DNA of 64,000 nt from Megascapheus bottae (taxonomy: Eukaryota > Chordata > Mammalia > Rodentia > Geomyidae), in contig JANJXV010001757.1 of assembly GCA_024803745.1 (NCBI GenBank), positions 1 to 64,000 of the forward strand, written 5' to 3'. The position numbers and the translations under genes were made by a program. Of the stretch, positions 40,861 through 54,763 are shown piece after piece (positions within the stretch are counted from its first letter, which is position 1; the number at the start of each line of letters is the position of its first letter). Below the pieces are notes generated by a model, which was not told the origin of the DNA, made no database searches, and worked only from the letters and a program-made list of their open reading frames with translations.

Positions 40861-43800
40861 CCTTCATTCTACTTCAGAAACCTCCATTCTGTGACTTCAC
40901 ACACCTCCATTCTGAGTTCACACACCTCAATTCCGTGACTTCACACACCTCAATTCTCACTTCACACACCTCCATTCTATGACTTCACACAATTCCATTC
41001 TATGACTTCACACACCTCCATTCTTTGACTTCACACACCTCCATTGTGAGTTCACACACCTCCATTCTGTGACTTCACACACCTCCATTCTGTGACTTCA
41101 CACACCTCCATTCTGTGACTTCACACACCTCCATTCTATGATTTCTCACACCTCCATTATATTAATTCACACACCTCCATTCTGTGACTTCACACAACTC
41201 CATTCTATGACTTCACACACCTCCATTCTGTGACTTCACACACCTCCATTCTGAGTTCACAAACCTCCATTCTGTGACTTAACGCACCTTCATTCTGTGA
41301 CTTCACACACCTCCATTCTATGAGTTCACACACCTCCATTCTATGACTTCACACACCTCCAGTCTTTGACTTCACACCCCTCCATTCTGTGACTTCACAC
41401 ACCTCCATTCTATAACTTCAAACACCTCCATTGTGACTTCCAACACCTCCAATCTGAGTTCACACACCTCCGTTCTGACTTCACACACTTCCATTCTATG
41501 ACTTCACACACCTCCGTTCTGTGACTTCACACACCTGAATTCTGTGACTTCACACTCCTCCATTATGACTTCACACACCTCCATTCTATGACTTCACACA
41601 CCTCCATTCTATGACTTCACACACCTAGATTCTGTGACTTCACACACCTCCATTCTGAGTTCACACACCTCCACTCTGTGACTTAACACACCTACAATCT
41701 GTGACTTCACACACCTCCATTCTGAGTTCACACACCTCCATTTTGTGACTTCACACACCTCCATTCTGACTTCACACAGCTCCATTCTATTACTTAACAC
41801 ACCTTCATTCTTACTTAACAAACATCCATTCTATGACTTCACACACCTCCATTATATGACTTCACACACCTCCATTCTATGACTTCACACACCTCCATTC
41901 TGTGACTTCACACACCTCAATTCTGTGACTTGACACACCTCCATTATGACTTCACAGACATCCATTCTATGACTTCACACACCTCCATTCTATCCCTTCA
42001 CACACCTCCATTCTGTGACTTCACACACCTCCATTCTGAGTTCACTCACCTCCATTCTGTGACTTCACACACCTCCAATCTGACTTGTCACAGCTCCATT
42101 CTATGACTTCACACACCTGCATTCTGTGACTTCACACACCTCCATTATATGACTTCACACACCTCCATTCTGTGACTTCACACACCTCCATTATATGACT
42201 TCACACACCTCCATTCTATGACTTCACACACCTTCATTCTACTTCAGAAACCTCCATTCTGTGACTTCACACACCTCCATTCTGAGTTCACACACCTCAA
42301 TTCCGTGACTTCACACACCTCAATTCTCACTTCACACACCTCCATTCTATGACTTCACACACCTCCATTCTATGACTTCACACACCTCCTTTTGAGTTGA
42401 CACACCTCCATTCTATGACTTCAAACACCTCCAATCTGACTTCACACACCTCCATTCTATGACTTCACACATCTCCATTCTCTGACTTCAAAAACCTCCA
42501 TTCTATGACTTCACACACCTCCATTGTGACTTCACACACCATCATTCTATGAGTTCATACACCACCATTCTGACTTCACTCACCTCCATTCTATGACTTC
42601 ACACAGCTCCATTCTGACTTCACACAGCGCCATTCTATGACTTCGCACACATCTATTCTGACTTCACACACCTCCATTCTGTGACTTCACACACCTCCAT
42701 TCTATGACTTCACAGACATCCATTCTATGACTTCACACACCCCCATTGTGTGACTTCACACACCTCCATTCTATGACTTCACACACATCCATTCTGTGAC
42801 TTGACACACCTCCATTCTGAGTTCACACACTTCCATTTTGTGATTTCACACACCTCCATTCTCTGACTTCACACACCTCCATTCTATGACTTCACACACC
42901 TAAATTCTATGACTTCACACACCTCCATTCTATGACTTCACACACCTCCATTCTGTGACTTCACACAACTCCATTCTATGATTTCACACACCTCCATTCT
43001 GTGACTTCACACACCTCCATTCTATGACTTCACACACCTCCATTCTATGACTTCGCACACCTGCATTGTGACTTCACGCACCTCAATTCTATGAGTTCAC
43101 ACACCTCGATTCTGACTTCACACACCTCCATTCTATGACTTCACAAACCTCCATTCCGACTTCACACACCTCCATTCTATGACTTCACACAACTCCATCT
43201 GACTTCACACACCTCCATTCCATGACTTCACACACCTCCATTCTATGACTTCACACACCTCCATTCTTTGACTGCATGCACCTCCATTCTATGAGTTCAC
43301 ACACCTCCATTCTGTGACTTCACACAGCTTTATTTTTTGACTTCACACACCTCCATTCTTTGACTTCACACACCTCCATTCCATGACTTCACACATCTCC
43401 ATTCTATGAGTTCACACACCTCCATTCTATGATTCACACACCTCCATTTTGACTTCACACACCTCCATTCTTTGACTTCATACACCTTCATTCTCACTTC
43501 AGAAACATCCATTCTATGACTTCAGGCACCTCCATTCTATGACTTCACAAACCTACGTTCTGTGACCACACACCTCCATTCTATGATTTCACACTCTTCC
43601 ATTCTATGAATTCACACACCTCCATTCTACGACTTCACACACCTCATTTCTGAGTTGACACACCTCCATTCTGTGATTTCACACACCTCCAATTTGACTT
43701 CACACACCCCCATTCTATGACTTCACACACCCCCATTGTGACTTCATACACTCCATTCTATGAGTTCACACACCTCCATTCTAACTTCACACACCTCCAT

Positions 43801-46800
43801 TCTAGGGCTTCACACAGCTGCATTCTGATTTCAGACACCTCCATTTGTGACTTCACACACCACAATTTTGACTTCACACAGTTCTATTCTTTGACTTCAC
43901 ACACTTGCATTCTGTGACTTCACACCCCACCATTGTTTGACTTCACAACCTATATTCTTGGACTTCACACACCTCCATTCCATGACTTCACACATCTCCA
44001 TTTTATGAGTTCACACACCTCCATTTTGACTTCACACACCTCCATTCTATGACTTCACACAACTTCATTCTACTTCAGAAGAATCCATTCTATGACTTCA
44101 CACACCTCCTTGCTATGACTTCAGAAACCTCCATTCTGTGACTCCACACACCTCCATTCTGAGTTCACACACCTCAATTCCGTGACTTCACACACCTCAA
44201 TTCTCACTTCACACACCTCCATTCTATGACTTCACAAAATTCCATTCTATGACTTCACACACCTCCATTCTTTGACTTCACACACCTCCATTGTGAGTTC
44301 ACACACCTCCATTCTGTGACTTCACACACCTCCATTCTGTGACTTCACACACCTCCATTCTGTGACTTCACACACCTCCATTCTATGATTTCTCACACCT
44401 CCATTCTATTAATTCACACACCTTCATTCTGTGACTTCACACAACTCCATTCTATGACTTCCCACACCTCCATTCTGTGACTTCACACACCTCCATTCTG
44501 AGTTCACAAACCTCCATTCTGTGACTTAACGCACCTTCATTCTGTTACTTCACACACCTCCATTCTATGAGTTCACACACCTCCATTCTATGACTTCACA
44601 CACCTCCAGTCTTTGACTTCACACCCCTCCATTCTGTGACTTCACAAACCTCCATTCTATAACTTCAAAGACCTCCATTGTGACTTCCAACACCTCCAAT
44701 CTGAGTTCACACACCTCCGTTCTGACTTCACACACTTCCATTCTATGACTTCACACACCTCCGTTCTGTGACTTCACACACCTGAATTCTGTGACTTCAC
44801 ACTCCTCCATTATGACTTCACACACCTCCATTCTATGACTTCACACACCTAGATTCTGTGACTTCACACACCTCCATTCTGAGTTCACACACCTCCACTC
44901 TGTGACTTAACACACCTCCAATCTGTGACTTCACACACCTCCATTCTGAGTTCACACACCTCCATGCTGTGACTTCACACACCTCCATTCTGACTTCACA
45001 CAGCTCCATTCTATTACTTAACACACCTTCATTCTTACTTAACAAACATCCATTCTATGACTTCACACACCTCCATTCTATGATTTCACACACCTCCATT
45101 CTGTGACTTCACACACCTCAATTCTGTGACTTCACACACCTCCATTATGACTTCACAGACATCCATTCTATGACTTCACACACCTCCATTCTATCCCTTC
45201 ACACACCTCCATTCTGTGACTTCACCCACCTCCATTCTGAGTTCACTCACCTCCATTCGATGACTTCACACAACTCCATTCTTTGACTGCATGCACCTCC
45301 ATTCTATGAGATCACACAGCTCCATTCTGTGACTTCACACACCTTTATTGTTTGACTTCACACACCTCCATTCTTTGACTTCACACACCTCCATTCCATG
45401 ACTTCACACACCTCCATTCAATGAGTTCACACACCTCCATTCTATGAGTTCACACACCTCCATTTTGACTTCACACACCTCCATTCTTTGACTTCATACA
45501 CCTTCGTTCTCACTTCAAAAACATCCATTCTATGACTTCAGGCACCTCCATTCTGTGACTTCACAAACGTCCGTTCTGTGACCACACACCTCCATTCTGA
45601 GTTCCCACACCTCCATTCTGTGACTTCACCCACCTCCATCCTGACTTCACACACCTCCATTCTGACTTCACAAACCTCAATTCTTTGGGTTCACACACCT
45701 CCATTCTATGATTTCACACACTTCCGTTCTATGAATTCACACACCTCCATTCTATGACTTCAAACACCTCATTTCTGAGTTGACACACCTCCATTCTGTG
45801 ATTTCACACACCTCCAATTTGACTTCACACACCCCCATTCTATGACTTCACACACCCCCATTGTGACTTCACACACTCCATTCTATGATTTCACACATCT
45901 CCATTCTGTGACTTCACACACCTCCATTCTGAGTTCACACACCCCCATTCTGTGACTTCACACACCTTCAATCTGTGACTTGACACACCTCCATTCTATT
46001 ACTTCACACACCTCCATTCTATGACTTCACACATCTCCATTCTATGACTTCACACACCTGCTTTTGAGTTGACACACCTCCATTCTATGACTTCACACAC
46101 CTCCAATGTGACTTCAAACACCTCCATTCTATGACTTCACACACCTCCATTCTGTGACTTCAAAAACCTCCATTCTATGACTTCACACACCTCCATTGTG
46201 ACTTCACATACCATCATTCTATGAGTTCACACTCCGCCATTCTGACTTCACACAGCTCCATTCTATGACTTCGCAAACATCTATTCTGACTTCACACACC
46301 TCCATTGTGACTTCACTCACCTCCATTCTATGACTTCACACAGCTCCATTCTGACTTCACACAGCTCCATTCTATGACTTCGCACACATCTATTCTGACT
46401 TCACACACCTCCATTCTGTGACTTCACACACCTCCATTCTATGACTTCGCACACCTCCATTCTTTGACTTCACACACCCCCATTGTGTGACTTCACACAC
46501 CTCCATTTTGTGATTTCACACACCTCCATTCTCTGACTTCACACACCTCCATTCTATGACTTCACACACCTAAATTCTATGACTTCACACACCTCCATTC
46601 TATGACTTCACACACCACCATTCTGTGACTTCACACACCTCCATTCTATGACTTCACACACCTCCATTCTGTTACTTCACACACCTCCATTCTATGACTA
46701 AAACCACCTCCATTCTGACTTCACACACCTCCATTCTATGACTTCACACAACTCCATCTGACTTCACACACCTCCATTCCATGACTTCACACACCTCCAT

Positions 46801-47870
46801 TCGATGAATTCACACACCTCCATTCTTTGACTGCATGCACCTCCATTCTATGACTTCACACACCTCCATTCTGTGACTTCACACACCTTTATTGTTTGAC
46901 TTCACATACCTCCATTCTTTGACTTCACACACCTCCATTCCATGACTTCACACACCTCCATTCAATGAGTTCACACACCTTCATTCTATGAGTTCACACA
47001 CCTCCATTTTGACTTCACACACCTCCATTCTTTGACTTCATACACCTTCGTTCTCACTTCAGAAACATCCATTCTATGACTTCAGGCACCTCCATTCTAT
47101 GACTTCACAAACCTCCGTTCTGTGACCACACACCTCCATTCTGAGTTCCCACACCTCCATTCTGTGATTTCACCCACCTCCATCCTGACTTCCCACACCT
47201 CCATTCTAACTTCACAAACTTCAATTTTTTGAGTTCACACACCTCCATTCTATGATTTCACACTCTTCCGTTCTATGAATTCACACACCTCCATTCTATG
47301 ACTTCACACACCTCATTTCTGAGTTGACACACCTCCATTCTGTGAATTCACACACCTCCAATTTGACTTCACACACCCCCATTCTATGACTTCACACACT
47401 CCCATTGTGACTTCACACACTCCATTCTATGAGTTCACACACCTCCATTCTGACTTCACACACCTCCATTCTATGGCTTCACACAGCTGCATTCTGACTT
47501 CAGACACCTCCATTTGTGACTTCACACACCACAATTTTGACTTCAAACACCTTCATTCTGTGACTTAAAACACCTGCATTCTTGACTTCACACACCACCA
47601 TTGTTTGTCTTCACACACCTATATTGTTGGACTTCACACACCTCCATTCCATGACTCCATATTTATGAGTTCACACACCTCCATTTTTGACTTCACACAC
47701 TTTCATTCTTTGACTTAAACACCTGCATTCTTGACTTCACACACCACCATTGTTTGTCTTCACACACCTATATTGTTGGACTTCACACATCTCCATTCCA
47801 TGACTTCACACATCCCATTTTATGAGTTCACACACCTCCATTTTGACTTCACACACCTCCATTCTATGAC
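40861..47870. repeat. 7.03-kb duplication, copy 2
   Basis: Nearly base-for-base repeat of about 33,830-40,860. Noted differences include TATATTAATTC near 41,157 (CTATTAATTC in copy 1) and CCTCCATTCTG near 45,090 (CCTACATTCTG in copy 1). The similarity decays after 47,640, where small indels begin and the ACTTCAGAAACC unit expected near 47,899 is missing. Confidence 0.9.
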
Positions 47871-49215
47871 TTCACAAACCTCCATTCTGTGACTTCACAC
47901 ACCTCCATTCTGAGTTCACACACCTCAATTCCGTGACTTCACACACCTCAATTCTCACTTCACACACCTCCATTCTATGACTTCACACAATTCCATTCTA
48001 TGACTTCACACACCTCCATTCTTGACTTCACACACCTCCATTGTGAGTTCACACACCTCCATTCTGTGACTTCACACACCTCCATTTTGTCACTTCACAC
48101 ACCTCCATTCTGTGACTTCACACACCTCCATTCTATGATTTCTCACACCTCCATTCTATTAATTCACACACCTCCATTCGGTGACTTCACACACCTCCAT
48201 TCTATGCCTTCCACCACCTCCATTCTGTGACTTCACACACCTCCATTCTGAGTTCACAAACCTCCATTCTGTGACTTAACGCACCTTCATTCTGTGTCTT
48301 CACACACCTCCATTGTGACTTCCCACACCCTCCAGTCTGAGTTCACACACCTCTGTTCTGACTTCACACACCTCCATTCTATGACTTCACACACCTCCAT
48401 TCTGTGACTTCACACACCTGAATTCTGTGACTTCATACGCCTCCATTATGACTTCACACACCTCCATCTATGACTTCACACACCTCCATTCTGACTTCAC
48501 ACACCTCCATTCTATGACTTCACAAAACTCCATCTGACTTCACACACCTCCATTCCATGACTTCACACACCTCCATTCTATGAGTTCACACACCTCCATT
48601 CTATGATTCACACACCTCAAATTTGACTTCACACACCTCCATTCTTTGACTTCATACACCTTCGTTCTCACTTCAGAAACATCCATTCTATGACTTCAGA
48701 CACCTCCATTGTATGACTTCACAAAACCTCCGTTCTGTGACGCACACACCTCCATTCTGAGTTCCCACACCTCCATTCTGTGACTTCACCCACCTCCATC
48801 CTGAGTTCACACACCTCCATTCTGACTTCACAAACCTCAATTCTTTGACTTCACACACCTCCATTCTATGATGTCACACTCTTCCATTCTATGAATTCAC
48901 ACACCTCCATTCTACGACTTCACACACCTCATTTCTGAGTTGACACACCCCCATTGTGACTTCACACAGTCCATTCTATGAGTTCACACACCTCCATTTT
49001 GACTTCATACACCTCCTTTCTATGGCTTCACACAGCTACATTCTGACTTCAGACACCTCCATTTGTGACTTCACACACCACAATTTTGACTTCAAACACC
49101 TTCATTCTTGTGACTTCACACACCTCCATTCTGTGACTTCACACACCTCCATTTTGACTTCACACACACTTCCATTCTTTGACTTCAACACACCTGCATT
49201 CTGTGACTTCACACA
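47595..49215. repeat. Short B HOR with many small indels (1,621 bp)
   Basis: Aligned with the next copy, it lacks about 65 bp near 48,945, where GAGTTGACACACC passes directly into CCCCATTGTGAC. It also has frequent 1-2 base indels, including CATTTTTGAC (47,681), CATCCCATTTT (47,811), CTCCATCTATG (48,463), CACAAAACC (48,720), CATTCTTGTGAC (49,103) and CTTCAACACACC (49,183). Confidence 0.75.
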
Positions 49216-50819
49216 CCACCATTGTGTGACTTCACAACCTATATTCTTGGACTTCACACACCTCCATTCCTTGACTTCACACATCTCCATTTTATGAGTT
49301 CACACACCTCCATTTTTGACTTCACACACCTCCATTCTATGCCTTCACACACCTTCATTCTACTTCAGTAGCATCCATTCTATGACTTCACACACCTCCA
49401 TTCTATGACTTCACAAACCTCAATTCTGTGACTTCACACACCTCCATTCTGAGTTCACAAACCTCAATTCCGTGACTTCACACACCTCAATTCTCACTTC
49501 ACACACGCATCCATTCAATGACTTCACACAATTCCATTCTATGACTTCACACACCTCCATTCTTTGACTTCACACACCTCCATTGTGAGTTCACACACCT
49601 CCATTCTGTGACTTCACACACCTCCATTTTGTCACTTCACACACCTCCATTCTGTGACTTCACACACCTCCATTCTATGATTTCTCACACCTACATTCTA
49701 TTAATTCACACACCTCCATTCGGTGACTTCACACAACTCCATTCTAGTGCCTTCCCCCACCTCCATTCTGTGACTTCACACACCTCCATTCTGAGTTCAC
49801 AAACCTCCATTCTGTGACTTAACGCACCTTCATTCTGTGACTTCACACACCTCCATTGTGACTTCCCACACCTCCAATCTGAGTTCACACACCTCTGTTC
49901 TGACTTCACACACCTCCATTCTATGACTTCACACACCTCCATTCTGAGACTTCACACACCTGAATTCTGTGACTTCATACGCCTCCATTATGACTTCACA
50001 CACCTCCATTCTATGACTTCACACACCTCCATTCTGACTTCACACACCTCCATTCTATGACTTCACAAAACTCCATCTGACTTCACACACCTCCATTCCA
50101 TGACTTCACACACCTCCATTCTATGAGTTCACACACCTCCATTCTATGATTCACACACCTCAATTTTGACTTCACACACCTCCATTCTTTGACTTCATAC
50201 ACCTTCGTTCTCACTTCAGAAACATCCATTCTATGACTTCAGACACCTCCATTGTATGACTTCACAAACCTCCGTTCTGTGACCACACACCTCCATTCTG
50301 AGTTCCCACACCTCCATTCTGTGACTTCACCCACCTCCATCCTGAGTTCACACACCTCCATTCTGACTTCACAAACCTCAATTCTTTGACTTCACACACC
50401 TCCATTCTATGATTTCACACTCTTCCATTCTATGAATTCACACACCTCCATTCTACGACTTCACACACCTCATTTCTGAGTTGACACACCTCCATTCTGT
50501 GATTTCACACACCTCCAATTTGACTTCACACACCCCCATTCTATGACTTCACACACCCCCATTGTGACTTCACACAGTCCATTCTATGAGTTCACACACC
50601 TCCGTTTTGACTTCATACACCTCCTTTCTATGGCTTCACACAGCTACATTCTGACTTCAGACACCTCCATTTGTGACTTCACACACCACAATTTTGACTT
50701 CAAACACCTTCATTCTGTGACTTCACACACCTCCATTCTGTGACTTCACACACCTCCATTTTGACTTCACACACTTCCATTCTTTGACTTCACACACCTG
50801 CATTCTGTGACTTCACACA
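49216..50819. repeat. Short B HOR (1,604 bp)
   Basis: Equivalent to the preceding HOR but with the 65-bp segment restored near 50,495-50,560. Marker variants include TTTTGTCAC (49,627), CAGCTACATTC (near 50,640) and CACAGTCC (50,571). The B-type block is present, but the A-like part with GACTGCATGC and GCACACATC is absent, which explains the halved length. Confidence 0.85.
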
Positions 50820-51685
50820 CCACCATTGTGTGACTTCACAACCTATATTCTTGGACTTCACACACCTCCATTCCTTGACTTCACACATCTCCATTTTATG
50901 AGTTCACACACCTCCATTTTGACTTCACACAACTCCATTCTATGCCTTCACACACCTTCATTCTACTTCAGTAGCATCCATTCTATGACTTCACACACCT
51001 CCATTCTATGACTTCACAAACCTCAATTCTGTGACTTCACACACCTCCATTCTGAGTTCACACACCTCAATTCCGTGACTTCACACTCCTCAATTCTCAC
51101 TTCACACACCTCCATTCTATGACTTCACACAATTCCATTCTAAGACTTCACACAACTCCATTCTTTGACTTCACACACCTCACATTGTGAGTTCACAAAC
51201 CTCCATTCTGTGACTTCACACACCTCCATTCTGTGACTTCACACACCTCCATTCTGTGACTTCACACACCTCCATTCTATGATTTCTCACACCTCCATTC
51301 TATTAATTCCACACAACTCCATTCTGTGACTTCACACAACTCCATTCTATGACTTCCCACACCTCATACTGTGACTTCACACACCTCCATTCTGAGTTTA
51401 CAAATCTCCATTCTGTGACTTAAGGCACCTTCATTCTGTGACTTCACACACCTCCATTCTATGACTTCACACACCTCCATTCTATGAGTTCACACACCTC
51501 CATTCTATGACTTCACACACCTCCAGTCTTTGACTTCACACCCCTCCATTCTGTGACTTCACACACCTCCATTCGATAACTTCACACACCTTCATTGTGA
51601 CTTCCCACCCCTCCAATCTGAGTTCACTCACCTCTGTTCTGACTTCACACACCTCCATTCTATGACTTCACACACCGCCATTGTG
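49590..51685. repeat. 2.10-kb duplication, copy 1
   Basis: Matches the following segment at an offset of 2,098-2,099 bp: TTTTGTCAC at 49,627 and 51,725, CACAGTCC at 50,571 and 52,670. The junction is visible near 51,678, where ACACCGCCATT runs into GTGAGTTCAC; in copy 2 the same ACACCGCCATT (near 53,771) runs into CTGTGAC. Confidence 0.9.
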
Positions 51686-53775
51686 AGTTCACACACCTCC
51701 ATTCTGTGACTTCACACACCTCCATTTTGTCACTTCACACACCTCCATTCTGTGACTTCACACACCTCCATTCTATGATTTCTCACACCTACATTCTATT
51801 AATTCCACACACCTCCATTCGGTGACTTCACACAACTCCATTCTATGCCTTCCCCCACCTCCATTCTGTGACTTCACACACCTCCATTCTGAGTTCACAA
51901 ACCTCCATTCTGTGACTTAACGCACCTTCATTCTGTGACTTCACACACCTCCATTGTGACTTCCCACACCTCCAATCTGAGTTCACACACCTCTGTTCTG
52001 ACTTCACACACCTCCATTCTATGACTTCAGCACACCTCCATTCTGAGACTTCACACACCTGAATTCTGATGACTTCATACGCCTCCATTATGACTTCACA
52101 TACCTCCATTCTATGACTTCACACACCTCCATTCTGACTTCACACACCTCCATTCTATGACTTCACAAAACTCCATCTGACTTCACACACCTCCATTCCA
52201 TGACTTCACACCACCTCCATTCTATGAGTTCACACACCTCCATTCTATGATTCACACACCTCAATTTTGACTTCACACACCTCCATTCTTTGACTTCATA
52301 CACCTTCGTTCTCACTTCAGAAACATCCATTCTATGACTTCAGACACCTCCATTGTATGACTTCACAAACCTCCGTTCTGTGACCACACACCTCCATTCT
52401 GAGTTCCCACACCTCCATTCTGTGACTTCACCCACCTCCATCCTGAGTTCACACACCTCCATTCTGACTTCACAAACCTCAATTCTTTGACTTCACACAC
52501 CTCCATTCTATGATTTCACACTCTTCCATTATGAATTCACACACCTCCATTCTACGACTTCACACACCTCATTTCTGAGTTGACACACCTCCATTCTGTG
52601 ATTTCACACACCTCCAATTTGACTTCACACACCCCCATTCTATGACTTCACACACCCCCATTGTGACTTCACACAGTCCATTCTATGAGTTCACACACCT
52701 CCGTTTTGACTTCATACACCTCCTTTCTATGGCTTCACACAGCTACATTCTGACTTCAGACACCTCCATTTGTGACTTCACACACCACAATTTTGACTTC
52801 AAACACCTTCATTCTGTGACTTCACACACCTCCATTCTGTGACTTCACACACCTCCATTTTGACTTCACACACTTCCAGTCTTTGACTTAACACACCTGC
52901 ATTCTGTGACTTCACACACCACCATTGTGTGACTTCACAACCTATATTCTTGGACTTCACACACCTCCATTCCTTGACTTCACACATCTCCATTTTATGA
53001 GTTCACACACCTCCATTTTGACTTCACACAACTCCATTCTATGCCTTCACACACCTTCATTCTACTTCAGTAGCATCCATTCTATGACTTCACACACCTC
53101 CATTCTATGACTTCACAAACCTCAATTCTGTGACTTCACACACCTCCATTCTGAGTTCACACACCTCAATTCCGTGACTTCACACTCCTCAATTCTCACT
53201 TCACACACCTCCATTCTATGACTTCACACAATTCCATTCTATGACTTCACACAACTCCATTCTTTGACTTCACACACCTCCATTGTGAGTTCACAAACCT
53301 CCATTCTGTGACTTCACACACCTCCATTCTGTGACTTCACACACCTCCATTCTGTGACTTCACACACCTCCATTCTATGATTTCTCACACCTCCATTCTA
53401 TTAATTCACACAACTCCATTCTGTGACTTCACACAACTCCATTCTATGACTTCCCACACCTCCATACTGTGACTTCACACACCTCCATTCTGAGTTTACA
53501 AATCTCCATTCTGTGACTTAAGGCACCTTCATTCTGTGACTTCACACACCTCCATTCTATGACTTCACACACCTCCATTCTATGAGTTCACACACCTCCA
53601 TTCTATGACTTCACACACCTCCAGTCTTTGACTTCACACCCCTCCATTCTGTGACTTCACACACCTCCATTCGATAACTTCACACACCTTCATTGTGACT
53701 TCCCACCCCTCCAATCTGAGTTCACTCACCTCTGTTCTGACTTCACACACCTCCATTCTATGACTTCACACACCG
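51686..53775. repeat. 2.10-kb duplication, copy 2
   Basis: Collinear with copy 1. Its left half carries several single-base insertions absent from copy 1, while the right half (52,600-53,770) is clean and nearly identical. In the overlap of copy 1's right half (51,180-51,370) the errors are in copy 1 instead. This patchwork argues for local sequence-quality problems rather than one degenerate copy. Confidence 0.85.
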
Positions 53776-54763
53776 CCATTCTGTGACTTCACACACCTGA
53801 ATTCTGTGAATTCACACGCCTCCATTATGACTTCACACACCTGCATCCTATGACTTCACACACCTCCATTCTATGACTTCACACACCTAGATTCTGTGAC
53901 TTCACAGACCTCCATTCTGTGACTTCACACACCTCCATTCTGACTTCACACAGCTCCATAAAATGACTTCACACACCTCCCTTCTGTGACTTCGCACACC
54001 TCCATTCTGACTTCATACAGCTCCATTCTCTGACTTCCCACACCTCCATTCTATGACTTCACACAACTCCATCTGACTTCACACACCTCCATTCCATGAC
54101 TTCACACACCTCCATTCTATGAGTTCACACACCTCCATTCTATGATTCACACACCTCCATTTTGACTTCACACACTTCCATTCTTTGACTTCACACACCT
54201 GCATTCTGTGACTTCACACATCACCATTTTTTGACTTCACAACCTATATTCTTGGACTTCACACACCTCCATTCCATGACTTCACACATCTCCATTTTAT
54301 GAGTTCACACACCTCCATTTTGACTTCACACACCTCCATTCTATGACTTCACACAATTCCATTCTATGACTTCACAAACCTCCATTCTGTGACTTCACAC
54401 ACCTCCATTCTGAGTTCACACACCTCAAATCCGTGACTTCACACACCTCAATTCTCACTTCACACACCTCCATACTATGACTTCACACAATTCCATTCTA
54501 TGACTTCACACAACTCCATTCTTTGACTTCACACACCTCCATTGTGAGTTCACACACCTCCATTCTGTGACTTCACATACCTCCATTCTGTGACTTCACA
54601 CACCTCCATTCTGTAACTTCACACACCCCCATTCTATGATTTCTCACACCTCCATTCTATTAATTCACACAACTCCATTCTGTGACTTTACACAACTCCA
54701 TTCTATGACTTCCCACACCTCCATTCTGTGACTTCACACACCTCCATTCTCTGACTTCACACA

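Larger units (their letters stand above)
47640..52540. other. Cluster of 1-2 base indels; possible low consensus quality
   Basis: Off-phase bases are concentrated at 47,640-49,750 and 51,180-52,540. Examples are ATTCTAGTGCC (49,740), CTCACATTGTG (51,180), AATTCCACACAAC (51,306), CTTCAGCACACC (52,025), CTGATGAC (52,066) and CACACCACCTCC (52,207). Matching units in sister copies are regular. Elsewhere 1-2 base slips relative to sister copies are rare. Either the assembly consensus is poorer here or this block is decaying more freely. Confidence 0.6.
18560..53770. repeat. Region B: long HOR domain
   Basis: HORs can be phased on the unit CCACCATTG that follows TTCACA. It occurs at 19395, 23336, 27207, 30476, 33697, 36899, 40567, 43927, 47595, 49216, 50820 and 52919. 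Interval lengths are 3941, 3871, 3269, 3221, 3202, 3668, 3360, 3668, 1621, 1604 and 2099 bp. A second marker, GACTGCATGC, takes the place of region A's GTCTTCATGC in the same neighbourhood (CCATCTGAC, CCATTCCATGAC, CGATGA), so A and B HORs share ancestry. B adds the TTTATTGTTTGAC to ATTAATTCAC block. Confidence 0.9.

Noticed and set aside
48956..49297. Longest open frame (113 codons, + strand) as a gene
   Set aside because: It is made of the same repeat peptide, exists only through 1-base slips in the indel-rich stretch, and overlaps an equally repetitive frame on the other strand. There are no splice, promoter or start signals beyond the repeat.
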